Source: JAJFHI01 sp050633705 (GTDB lineage: Bacteria; Pseudomonadota; Alphaproteobacteria; Rhizobiales; Hyphomicrobiaceae). Taken from it: a DNA stretch of 64,000 nucleotides. Location of the stretch: contig JBOEGZ010000005.1 in assembly GCA_050633705.1 (NCBI GenBank), positions 186,001 to 250,000 of the forward strand, written 5' to 3'. This document shows positions 35,643 to 43,933 of the stretch, piece by piece (position 1 is the stretch's first letter; each line of letters begins with the position of its first letter). The translations under genes and the position numbers were made by a program. Below the pieces are notes generated by a model. It worked only from the letters and a program-made list of their open reading frames with translations. It was not told where the DNA came from and ran no database searches.

Positions 35643-36338
35643 ATGCTTCAGTTTATTCGTGCCGTTGACATGCTGTCGACTTGGATCGGCCACGCCTTCG
35701 CCTGGTGTGTTATGGCGATGACACTCGGCATTGGCTACGAAGTGTTCGTGCGCAACGTTTTTGACGATACAGATGGTTGGGCATTTAAATTGGCAGAAAG
35801 TTCGCCCTGGCTGGAAGCGATCTTTCTAAGCGACAGTGGCGCTTGGGCTTATGACCTCAGCTACATCATGTATGGCACACTGTTTATGATGGCAGGAGCC
35901 TACACATTATCTCGAGGCGGGCATGTGCGCGGTGACGTTTTCTATCACAAATGGCGACCGCGAACTCAGGCTCGTGTCGAGCTGGTCTTATATTTAATTT
36001 TTTTCTTCCCGGCCGTGATTACCCTGATTTTTGCAGGTTGGGACTATGCCGCAAAATCGATGTCGTACAACGGCGGCGCCGGTGAAGTTTCAAGCTTTAG
36101 TCCCAACGACGTTCCGATTTGGCAATTCAAACTCATAATACCTGCAGCGGGCCTCCTTTTGTTGATTCAAGGGTTGGCACAAATTTGCCGTTGTCTGATC
36201 TGCTTGCAAACCGGATCGTGGCCACCACTGATTCATGACGTCGAAGAAACCGAAACCATTTTAAAACATCACGCCGAAAGTGAAGACACTGCTGGGACCA
36301 TTACAAATGAACCGACAAATCAAGGAGGCGTGAAATGA
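35643..36338 (+). CDS. dctQ: TRAP transporter small permease subunit
   Basis: 231 residues from ATG 35643. Four membrane helices with the DctQ layout and extra periplasmic sequence between helices 1 and 2, as in the 'mannitol/chloroaromatic' type. A charged C-terminal tail (about 200-231) follows. The stop overlaps the dctM start by 4 bp. Confidence 0.9.
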   Translation: MLQFIRAVDMLSTWIGHAFAWCVMAMTLGIGYEVFVRNVFDDTDGWAFKLAESSPWLEAIFLSDSGAWAYDLSYIMYGTLFMMAGAYTLSRGGHVRGDVFYHKWRPRTQARVELVLYLIFFFPAVITLIFAGWDYAAKSMSYNGGAGEVSSFSPNDVPIWQFKLIIPAAGLLLLIQGLAQICRCLICLQTGSWPPLIHDVEETETILKHHAESEDTAGTITNEPTNQGGVK

Positions 36339-37687
36339 GCGAACCACAGATCGCGATCTTGATGCTGTCGCTATTTATCTTCATCGTTTTGTTGGGCTTT
36401 CCCATTGCGTTTACGCTGATGGGTATGGGGCTGATCTTTGGCTATTACGCCTACTACAAAGCCGATGCCACTTCGCTGTTCGACAATGGCGTATTTGATT
36501 TGTTTGCCAATCAAACCTATTCGGTGATGGCCAGCGATGTGTTGACCGCAGTGCCGCTATTCCTATTCATGGGATACATTATCGAACGGGCAAACATTGT
36601 TGATCGCTTGTTTTCCACATTGCAAGTCGCAGCACATCGCATACCCGGCTCTATGGCGGTCGCCTCTCTGCTGACATGCGCCGTATTTGCGACCGCAACT
36701 GGGATCGTGGGAGCGGTTGTCACTCTGATGGGCTTGTTGGCGTACCCGCAAATGCTCCGCGCGCGCTATGATCCAAGCTTTGCGGCTGGGGTTATCTGCG
36801 CTGGAGGATGTCTTGGCATTCTCATTCCACCTTCAATCATGCTGATTGTGTATTCCGCCGCGACCAACGTCTCGGTGGTGAAGCTATATGCCGGGGCCTT
36901 TTTCCCTGGCCTGCTATTAGCTGGCCTTTACATGGTCTACGTCATTGGCCGCTCAATGCTGAACCCAAGCATCGCGCCACGGCCTCGAGACGAAGACCTA
37001 CCCCAAATGACGAAAGGCCAACTCCTTTGGGCGCTGGCAACATCATTTCTTCCGCTCGCACTTTTGATCTTCTGCGTTCTGGGGGCAATTCTAAAGGGCT
37101 ATGCTTCACCGACATCCGCCGCCGCAGTTGGTTCTCTGGGCGGTTTGGTCCTTGCAGCAGCCTATCGTGCTTTGACTTGGGAACGCTTGAAAGAATCCGT
37201 TTACCTCACGGCGCGAACATCCGCGATGGTCTGCTGGCTGTTTGTAGGTTCGTGGCTATTTTCTTCGGTCTTTTCCTATCTCGGTGGTGAGAAGTTGGTC
37301 GGCGAATTCGTCATATCGCTAAACCTCTCTCCGATCATGTTCTTGATCTTAGCTCAGCTGATTATCTTTTTACTCGGCTGGCCCCTCGAGTGGTCCGAAA
37401 TCATCATTATCTTCGTTCCGATCTTCCTGCCGCTTCTCGCACACTTCCAGATCGACCCTTTGTTCTTTGGCATATTGATTGCCTTGAACCTGCAAACGTC
37501 CTTCCTCACACCACCAATGGCGATGGCAGCCTACTATCTGAAAGGCGTGGCACCGCCGGACGTGAAGCTGAACCAAATATTCGCCGGATGCCTGCCATTT
37601 TTATCAATGGTCCTGTTGAGTATGATCATTCTTTACATGTATCCAGTCATTGCCCTGGGACTACCAGAATATTACTACGGGAAATAA
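36335..37687 (+). CDS. dctM: TRAP transporter large permease subunit
   Basis: 450 residues, about twelve hydrophobic segments. The DctM family segments are present (GFPIAFTLMGMGLIFG, VGAVVTLMGLLAYPQML, CAGGCLGILIPPSIMLIVY). A strong AAGGAGG lies inside the end of dctQ. It is the ion-coupled translocation subunit. The amidase gene follows after 6 bp. Confidence 0.95.
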   Translation: MSEPQIAILMLSLFIFIVLLGFPIAFTLMGMGLIFGYYAYYKADATSLFDNGVFDLFANQTYSVMASDVLTAVPLFLFMGYIIERANIVDRLFSTLQVAAHRIPGSMAVASLLTCAVFATATGIVGAVVTLMGLLAYPQMLRARYDPSFAAGVICAGGCLGILIPPSIMLIVYSAATNVSVVKLYAGAFFPGLLLAGLYMVYVIGRSMLNPSIAPRPRDEDLPQMTKGQLLWALATSFLPLALLIFCVLGAILKGYASPTSAAAVGSLGGLVLAAAYRALTWERLKESVYLTARTSAMVCWLFVGSWLFSSVFSYLGGEKLVGEFVISLNLSPIMFLILAQLIIFLLGWPLEWSEIIIIFVPIFLPLLAHFQIDPLFFGILIALNLQTSFLTPPMAMAAYYLKGVAPPDVKLNQIFAGCLPFLSMVLLSMIILYMYPVIALGLPEYYYGK

Positions 37688-37693
37688 CACCGC

Positions 37694-39040
37694 ATGCCCC
37701 AATCAAGCACCAACCTAACAGACCTGAGCCTAACGGAGTCGGCTGCCAAAATTCGCGATGGTGAAATCACATCCCGCACGCTGATCGATGCCTGTCTTGA
37801 GCGCATCGCAGACCAAGACAAAGAAATCGGCGCTTTCGCCCACATCGATTTTGAAGCCGCTCGCAAGGCCGGTGATGGGGCCGACAACGAACGCGCCACA
37901 GGCAACGGCACCGGACCACTGCATGGCGTACCAATTGCGGTCAAAGACATTGTCGACACCAGCGATATGCCAACTGAATATGGCTCTCCAATATTTTCTG
38001 GCCACCAGCCAACACGAGATGCCAGCTGTGTGGCCGCCCTTCGAAACGCTGGCGCAATTATTATTGGCAAAACCGTCACGACCGAGCTTGCCCTTCTCAC
38101 GCCATCGCCAACGCGCAATCCGGTTAACACCAACCACACACCGGGTGGGTCGTCAGCCGGTTCAGCCGCCGCAGTTGGCGCGAATATGGTCTCAGCCGCA
38201 ATTGGTTCGCAAACGGCAGGGTCTGTCTTGCGACCGGCAAGCTATTGCGGCGTCGTTGGTTACAAACCAACCTTTGGTTTGATTTCTCGTCGCGGCGCAC
38301 TCATGCAATCGCACACTTTGGATACGATAGGCGTTTTCACGCGTTCTGCATCAGACGCAGCACTCCTTGTCGACTGTTTGTCTGCTTATGATCCATACGA
38401 TCCTGTCAGTTATCGCCGCAGCCAATCTAACCTTTTTGACATCGCAGAAAGCAGCGTGCCGGCAGATCCAATATTCGCCTTCGTCAAAACGCCTGCCTGG
38501 GAAGATCACGCGACACCCGATTTGCGCGCTGCCTTCGAAGAGTTGGTCGAAACTTTGGGACCTGCATGCGAAGTCGTCGATCCAAGCATTCTCGAAGACG
38601 CCATCGAGTGGCAACGCATCGTGCACAGTGCTGAAAACGCATCCTACTATGGCCCCCTGATCGACCAGTCGCCAGATGTTACGTCTGAAGGCCTGACCGA
38701 ACGTATCAAGGTTGGGCGCCAAGAATCCGTAACGCAATACATTGATGCAATTGTCGCGCGCGAGCCGGCATATGAAGCAATTGCGGAATACTTCTCACGG
38801 TACTCCGCGATCCTCACACCTGCATCTCCTGGCACCGCTCCGCAGGGTTTGGGGTCAACCGGATCTCCAATTTTCAATGGTTTGTGGACTTATCTTGGAG
38901 TGCCAACACTTTCGTTGCCTCTCATGCAAGTCAGCGGAATGCCACTCGGTGTTCAACTTGTCGGACCACGACGCGACGACGGTCGCTTGTTGCGCACCGC
39001 CAACTGGCTTACCCAACATCTTAAATCTCTTGACACCTAA
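37694..39040 (+). CDS. Amidase signature family enzyme
   Basis: 448 residues, no signal peptide. The Ser-cisSer-Lys triad is visible: Lys in GVPIAVKDIVDT, the cis-Ser in GGSSAGSAAAV and the nucleophile Ser in GSQTAGSVLRPASYCGVVG. It hydrolyses an amide; the AtzF and GatA families are relatives. Its place 6 bp after dctM suggests that the transported compound, or a derivative, carries an amide. That is inference. Confidence 0.92.
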   Translation: MPQSSTNLTDLSLTESAAKIRDGEITSRTLIDACLERIADQDKEIGAFAHIDFEAARKAGDGADNERATGNGTGPLHGVPIAVKDIVDTSDMPTEYGSPIFSGHQPTRDASCVAALRNAGAIIIGKTVTTELALLTPSPTRNPVNTNHTPGGSSAGSAAAVGANMVSAAIGSQTAGSVLRPASYCGVVGYKPTFGLISRRGALMQSHTLDTIGVFTRSASDAALLVDCLSAYDPYDPVSYRRSQSNLFDIAESSVPADPIFAFVKTPAWEDHATPDLRAAFEELVETLGPACEVVDPSILEDAIEWQRIVHSAENASYYGPLIDQSPDVTSEGLTERIKVGRQESVTQYIDAIVAREPAYEAIAEYFSRYSAILTPASPGTAPQGLGSTGSPIFNGLWTYLGVPTLSLPLMQVSGMPLGVQLVGPRRDDGRLLRTANWLTQHLKSLDT

Positions 39041-39062
39041 AAACAGAATAGGACGCGTTGCA

Positions 39063-39254
39063 ATGTACAAAAAAACACTCGCCGTAGTCGCATTAGGACT
39101 ATTGTGTCTCTTTTTGTACTTCATGGGTCGGCAGGTAGAAGAGGCAGGAGCTTTGATTTTCGTCCTTTTCCTCACAGCCTGCATGGCGGCTTACGATTTT
39201 TGGCGGGATGCTTTTAAGAGCAACGGCAAAACGACCGACAAGCCAGGCAAATAG
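39063..39254 (+). CDS. Small membrane protein
   Basis: 63 residues from ATG 39063, 22 bp after the amidase stop. It has two hydrophobic segments (about 5-22 and 28-45), then a basic tail (KSNGKTTDKPGK). No family recognised. It is followed by a good terminator, which supports it as the last gene of the TRAP operon. The ribosome site is weak (AGGA). Confidence 0.55.
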   Translation: MYKKTLAVVALGLLCLFLYFMGRQVEEAGALIFVLFLTACMAAYDFWRDAFKSNGKTTDKPGK

Positions 39255-39257
39255 GAA

Positions 39258-39298
39258 AAGGACGCCAAACCTCCTGGAGGTCAGCGTCCTTGAGATTT
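39258..39298. terminator. Bidirectional terminator between the TRAP operon and the dehydrogenase gene
   Basis: AAGGACGC (39258-39265) pairs with GCGTCCTT (39284-39291); the inner ACCTCC/GGAGGT sequence adds pairing. T-rich sequence lies beyond on the plus strand, and CCTTTTCC on the minus strand. It serves the convergent genes on both sides. Confidence 0.8.
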
Positions 39299-39317
39299 TA
39301 ATTCTGGCAAACCGCCG

Positions 39318-40277
39318 TTAGTCAACTTTGTATGGCATAACCTTCCCAGCCAATGCGGCATCGATATTTTCTAAGGCCTCAAACCCCATTTGATTTCGTG
39401 CTTCGATTGCCGCTGAGCCGAGATGGGGCAGCAAAAACGTATTCGGCAAGTCGTAATACGCTTCGTTTATGTTTGGCTCGCCCGCAAAAACATCCAGTCC
39501 GGCATAAGACAACCGGCCCGACTTTAAAGCGGCAATCAAGTCTTCATCCTTGATTAAATCGCCACGTGCGGAATTCACGACAACAGCTCCTTGCGGTAAT
39601 TTTTCAATTGCCTCCGCATTCAGGAAGTAACGTGTTTGTGGAGTTGATGGTGCATTGATCGACAAGAATTGTGAAACTTTCAATAAGCTATCAAGCGTTT
39701 CGTGAAAGATTGCGCCTTTTTCTTTCTCGGGCGGTTGACGCGCAATGTCGTGATAATGGATCTCCATTTCAAAGCCGCGCGCACGTTGTGCCAAAGCCTG
39801 ACCAATTTTTCCGTAGCCATAGATGCCAAGTTTTTTGCCATCAAGACGCTGACCAACAAGTTGCAATGGCGCCCAGCCCGACCAGGATTGAGAGCGGATC
39901 ATTGCCTCGCCTTCAGAAGCCCGGCGCGCGCTTCCTAAAATCAAAAGCATCGCAATCTCCGCTGTCGCAACGGTGACACCATGGGGCGCATTGCCGACCT
40001 GGATACCGCGAGCAGAAGTTGCATCAAGGTCGATATGATCGAAACCGATCGAAAATGTCGAAATTGTTTTAATGTGCTCTGGCAGGGCATCGATGACATC
40101 AGCCGGCATTTTGTCTGTAATTGTGATCAACAGCGCATCAACATCTGCTGCAGCTTTAATAATCTCATCAGATGTCATCTGAACATCATCAGAGTTCTGC
40201 ACCACCGTATAGTCTTTATTTGCCCGCTCTTCGGCAGCAGCAGGAAGGCGACGTGTTATGAGGAGGCGTTTGTTCAT
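39318..40277 (-). CDS. D-isomer specific 2-hydroxyacid dehydrogenase (glyoxylate/hydroxypyruvate reductase type)
   Basis: 319 residues. The NAD(P)-binding motif is GIYGYGKIGQALA, and the substrate and catalytic residues are in VVNSARGDLI (Arg), AGLDVFAGEP (Glu) and LLPHLGSAAIEAR (His). The N-terminal substrate domain contains FSIGFDHIDLDA. It reduces a 2-oxoacid such as glyoxylate or hydroxypyruvate. The gene lies convergent to the TRAP-amidase operon; a metabolic link through a hydroxy- or oxoacid is possible but not shown. Confidence 0.93.
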   Translation of the reverse strand: MNKRLLITRRLPAAAEERANKDYTVVQNSDDVQMTSDEIIKAAADVDALLITITDKMPADVIDALPEHIKTISTFSIGFDHIDLDATSARGIQVGNAPHGVTVATAEIAMLLILGSARRASEGEAMIRSQSWSGWAPLQLVGQRLDGKKLGIYGYGKIGQALAQRARGFEMEIHYHDIARQPPEKEKGAIFHETLDSLLKVSQFLSINAPSTPQTRYFLNAEAIEKLPQGAVVVNSARGDLIKDEDLIAALKSGRLSYAGLDVFAGEPNINEAYYDLPNTFLLPHLGSAAIEARNQMGFEALENIDAALAGKVMPYKVD

Positions 40278-40546
40278 TATTTTTTTCTCCTGAACGTTTC
40301 TTGTATTTCGCTTCTTATGTAACCCAGATTATCGCAGATGCAGCAATATCACTTCAAGACCCTAAAAACACACCACTCGCCAATCCGATACGTCTGCAAA
40401 CACTTGATTAACTGTCTCATGGAACACTACAGCCCATGAGCTGTCTTAAGCCGTGCCGACTTGCGGTTTTGTATTTATAGACACTTTGCTGTTTTTGTTG
40501 AGATTTTTTCACTTTTGGGGTTCAACCCTGACAAGAGGAAGATATC

Positions 40547-40915
40547 ATGCGGACGATCGTCGCCGTTCTCGCCATCGTCGCGATTGGAAAAATTTACGTC
40601 CATTATAACTTCTACCGGACGGCTGCCGATCGGGCGATTATTGCCGCTTACCGCGACACTGCGATTGCGGCTTGCCGTAGCGGACAATCAAATATGCCAA
40701 GCCAAACGGCTGCATATCTTTGGAGCCAACCTCGCTCGATCAAGGTTCGCGTTGGCAAGCCCGATCTGTCGGTTTCCATGTGGGACATCAATCACCCCAA
40801 ATGGGCCGAACGCTACAAGCACGCCAATCTTGTCCTGGCGCCCCACGACCCCCACACGCTATTGACCTGCCGCTTCAACCTGACAACGGGTCAAGCGTCA
40901 ATCTCCAACGTGTGA
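40547..40915 (+). CDS. Hypothetical exported or membrane-anchored protein
   Basis: 122 residues with AGAGGAAG upstream of the ATG. The first 15 residues are hydrophobic (TIVAVLAIVAIGKI), a signal anchor. The rest is soluble, with two cysteines that could pair. No known family. It lies between convergent and divergent genes and looks like a single unit. Confidence 0.55.
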   Translation: MRTIVAVLAIVAIGKIYVHYNFYRTAADRAIIAAYRDTAIAACRSGQSNMPSQTAAYLWSQPRSIKVRVGKPDLSVSMWDINHPKWAERYKHANLVLAPHDPHTLLTCRFNLTTGQASISNV

Positions 40916-40940
40916 GAATTTAGACAGAGTTTCGTGAGCC

Positions 40941-41618
40941 TTAACGACGCACGCCGTCTATTGCGATCTGTGTCATGAACAGATGGTCAAGCCGACCTCC
41001 CGTTGCGTGCGAAAGGAGTTCTACACGTTTTGAGAACGGCGTAACTGGACCACAGTATTTCACTTGAAAACCGGCAACTTCAAACATTTCAACAAATGTT
41101 TCCGGCGTAAACCAACGCAAATGCGTACGATCAAATACACCTTTGTCAGTGGCTGGGAAATGTCCGCCAAGCAATTGCTGCAAAACACGCCAATGCGAAA
41201 TATTTGGCGAGCTTGCCAAAACCCGCCCGCCTGGCCGTACCAGTGGCGCCAGCCGTTTTAGAACGGCGCGTGGATCAACCAGGTGCTCAAGCACTTCAGA
41301 AAGGATCAATGCATCAAATGAAGCTGGCTGCCATGGAATATCAATGGCTTCGATATTGCCAATTACGACTTCCGACAACGCACCTGCCGCCTTAGCAGCC
41401 GGTTCCTGCATCAATTCAACGCCTGCATAATATCCAGCCCGACCACCAGCTAATGCCAAACTACCAGTTTCTCCAGAACCGCAACCGATCTCAAGGATCC
41501 GTGCGTTTTCGTCTTCCGGCAGGCGATTAACAAAGTCTTGCCTTGCGCCGGTAAAATAAACTGGCGCTTTGGTTTCATAAGCTGCTTCGAACTGTCCAGA
41601 AATTGCAGAAGCCGTCAT
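40941..41618 (-). CDS. Class I SAM-dependent methyltransferase
   Basis: 225 residues. Motif I is ILEIGCGSGETGSLAL (about 39-54). A second acidic residue (GVELMQ) and motif IV-like DALILSEVLEHLVDP follow, of the Methyltransf_11/23 type. No further specificity is visible. It lies next to the polysaccharide locus and is divergent from it, so a sugar or lipid substrate is a guess. Confidence 0.85.
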   Translation of the reverse strand: MTASAISGQFEAAYETKAPVYFTGARQDFVNRLPEDENARILEIGCGSGETGSLALAGGRAGYYAGVELMQEPAAKAAGALSEVVIGNIEAIDIPWQPASFDALILSEVLEHLVDPRAVLKRLAPLVRPGGRVLASSPNISHWRVLQQLLGGHFPATDKGVFDRTHLRWFTPETFVEMFEVAGFQVKYCGPVTPFSKRVELLSHATGGRLDHLFMTQIAIDGVRR

Positions 41619-41833
41619 TTTACATTCTTCTCAAGGCTAGCGGAGGCATCAACCTAACAATTGAATATGAATGCCCTGCTAATAATGAGTGAACCAGATA
41701 AGCAATTGCCCGAATTCGTTTTTTCGTTTCAACAAACAATACCGATTAGCGAAAAATTAATTTTCTTTGTTCGATCGCGTTAGCGCGAATTTTACCCTAA
41801 CCGTGCATAAACAAACGCTGGTAGCGAATTTCC

Positions 41834-42490
41834 ATGGGAATCTTTGCCCGCCAAAGACTGCCTCGTTTCAGGTTGAGCCCTAGTTTTATGCGTATTGCGT
41901 TCAATCACTGGATTATCGTGACCCAAATGATGCTGTGCATCGTGTTGGGGCTGAGCGGCTGCGCCACGAACACAGTTTCCACGACGACAGACTATGCCAT
42001 CTCGCAGCCCACAAATGCTGACTTGTCACTTGATCGCACCTACCGGCTAGGCGTTGGCGACAAGCTAAAAATATCTGTTTATGGCGAAGAGGACTTATCC
42101 GGTGACTTCGAGATCAATGCCTTGGGGTTGGTTTCGATGCCATTGATTGGCGAAGTTCGTGCCAAAGGCCAGTCCGTTGCCAGACTTCGCGAGAACATTA
42201 AGTCCAAACTCGCCGACGGGTATCTCAATAATCCGCGTGTGGCGATCGAAGTCTTGAATTACCGGTCGTTCTTTGTCCATGGTGAAGTCCGCAACGGCGG
42301 TGAATTCAAATACAAAGTCGGCACTAGACTTAGAGATGCTATTGCAACTGCCGGTGGCTACACCTATCGCGCGGTCCACGATCATGTCTTGGTGACCCGT
42401 GAAGGTCGCCGCGAGATCCGCATCAATCTTCCAACCGATGCACCTGTTTTACCTGGTGACAATATCCGCGTTCCGGAACGCTTCTTTTAA
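41834..42490 (+). CDS. Polysaccharide export lipoprotein (Wza/GumB family)
   Basis: 218 residues; an ATG at 41888 (200 residues) would give a more typical lipoprotein signal, and neither has a strong SD. The lipobox is LSGC. The Poly_export domain follows: YRLGVGDKLKISVYGEEDLSGDFEINALGLVSMPLIGEVRAKG, then an SLBB domain with FFVHGEVRNGGEFKY. It forms the periplasmic or outer-membrane channel of capsule or exopolysaccharide secretion. Shorter than Wza, as in GumB. It starts the locus and overlaps the next gene by one base (TAATG). Confidence 0.93.
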   Translation: MGIFARQRLPRFRLSPSFMRIAFNHWIIVTQMMLCIVLGLSGCATNTVSTTTDYAISQPTNADLSLDRTYRLGVGDKLKISVYGEEDLSGDFEINALGLVSMPLIGEVRAKGQSVARLRENIKSKLADGYLNNPRVAIEVLNYRSFFVHGEVRNGGEFKYKVGTRLRDAIATAGGYTYRAVHDHVLVTREGRREIRINLPTDAPVLPGDNIRVPERFF

Positions 42491-43920
42491 TGGGTGGGGC
42501 TCTTGTCCTAGGTACCAACCCAAGAAAAGGCCCTGAAACACATCAAACTTTTGAGATGCATATCCCACACGCAAGCAGCGCGGGTGGTGAACTTCGTATT
42601 AGTCTCGCCACCCTATCGACGATCGCAATAGTTGCACTAACAACAACATGCCTCGTTGAGCCAGCAAACGCACTTGACCTTGACGGTACTGACGGTCTCA
42701 ACACAGAAACCGTCGCCAGTCGGGAACGTATTAAGGACTGGGATAATATCAAACAATACGGAGCCGAACGTGTCTTAGAAGACCGCGACCGGCAACACGT
42801 TGCTGCTGAAGGCGTTCGCGCTGGCAGTTACTTAATTTTCCCATCCGCGGATGCGAATGTCATTTTTGATGATAACATTTTCAATCGTGATGCCGACAAG
42901 CACTCCGATATCAAGTTTGAACTCGCTCCCGAAGTTCAATTTAATTCCCGCCTGCCTCGCCATGCGCTTAACTTTTCGCTGAACGGAAAGCTGGTCTCAT
43001 ATCTCGAAAACACAGAACAAAACTATGAAAACATCGGTGCAACCGTTGGTGGAGCCTTGCACTTTGATCATGCGCACACACTTTCGGCCAGCATTCTCTC
43101 CGAGCTTACCCACGATGAGCGAGGTAGCATCACAGCCCCTAAATCGGCTCTTGGTCCGATACCCGTTTTTCACAATCGGATTAGTGCCGGAATAACCCGC
43201 GATGTGGGTCGGTTGTATGGGACGGTTTATGCAACAGCTGAAACCTTTGATTACAAAGATGTTCGCGCCGTTGACGGTAGCATACTCGATCAAGACACCC
43301 GCGACACAGAGATTTACAGTGCCCAACTGCGCGCCGGCTATCGTTTCTCACCGGGCTACGACTTCATCTCAAAGGTTCGGTTGCTGCGCCAATACAATAC
43401 CGGATTTGGCAACCAGTCGATGGATTCCCACGGCTACGAAGCTGTTGGTGGGCTTGCCTTTGAGACAAACCCACTGCTGCGATGGCGCGTGGTTGGCGGT
43501 GTTGGTTTGCGAGATTTCGATGATCCAGCACTCGACAATATCCTGACAACCCTTGCCGAAGCACAGATGCAATGGTTGCCAACGCAACGCATGACCATCA
43601 CCGGTAAATTAAAACGAGAGATTATCGATACCGTCAGCGCGGAAGATGGGGGACGTGTTGAGACATCACTGTCTGGTCGTGTTGACTACGACATCTACAA
43701 CAATCTCGTCTTGAGCGTAGGTGGCAGCTACAGCCAAGCTGAATTCTTTGGGACAACCCGCGAAGATGATGCGCTCACCGGCAAGATTAGTCTGAATTAC
43801 TTTCTAAATAAAAACTGGCTGTTCACCTTTGCATACGAACATGAGTTCCGTGATTCGACCCAAGACATCTTCGATTCATCACGTAACCGATATCTCATCG
43901 GCGCGAAAATGAAGTTTTAA
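42490..43920 (+). CDS. Outer-membrane beta-barrel protein of the polysaccharide locus
   Basis: 476 residues. A signal peptide lies at about 35-62 (ending EPANA), so ATG 42556 may be the true start. The mature part consists of repeated short amphipathic strands and ends in KMKF, the outer-membrane C-terminal signal. This is the BBP2-type barrel family often found in exopolysaccharide loci (VpsM-like). It probably helps the polymer through the outer membrane. Confidence 0.82.
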   Translation: MGGALVLGTNPRKGPETHQTFEMHIPHASSAGGELRISLATLSTIAIVALTTTCLVEPANALDLDGTDGLNTETVASRERIKDWDNIKQYGAERVLEDRDRQHVAAEGVRAGSYLIFPSADANVIFDDNIFNRDADKHSDIKFELAPEVQFNSRLPRHALNFSLNGKLVSYLENTEQNYENIGATVGGALHFDHAHTLSASILSELTHDERGSITAPKSALGPIPVFHNRISAGITRDVGRLYGTVYATAETFDYKDVRAVDGSILDQDTRDTEIYSAQLRAGYRFSPGYDFISKVRLLRQYNTGFGNQSMDSHGYEAVGGLAFETNPLLRWRVVGGVGLRDFDDPALDNILTTLAEAQMQWLPTQRMTITGKLKREIIDTVSAEDGGRVETSLSGRVDYDIYNNLVLSVGGSYSQAEFFGTTREDDALTGKISLNYFLNKNWLFTFAYEHEFRDSTQDIFDSSRNRYLIGAKMKF

Positions 43921-43933
43921 CCAAAGACGGCCG

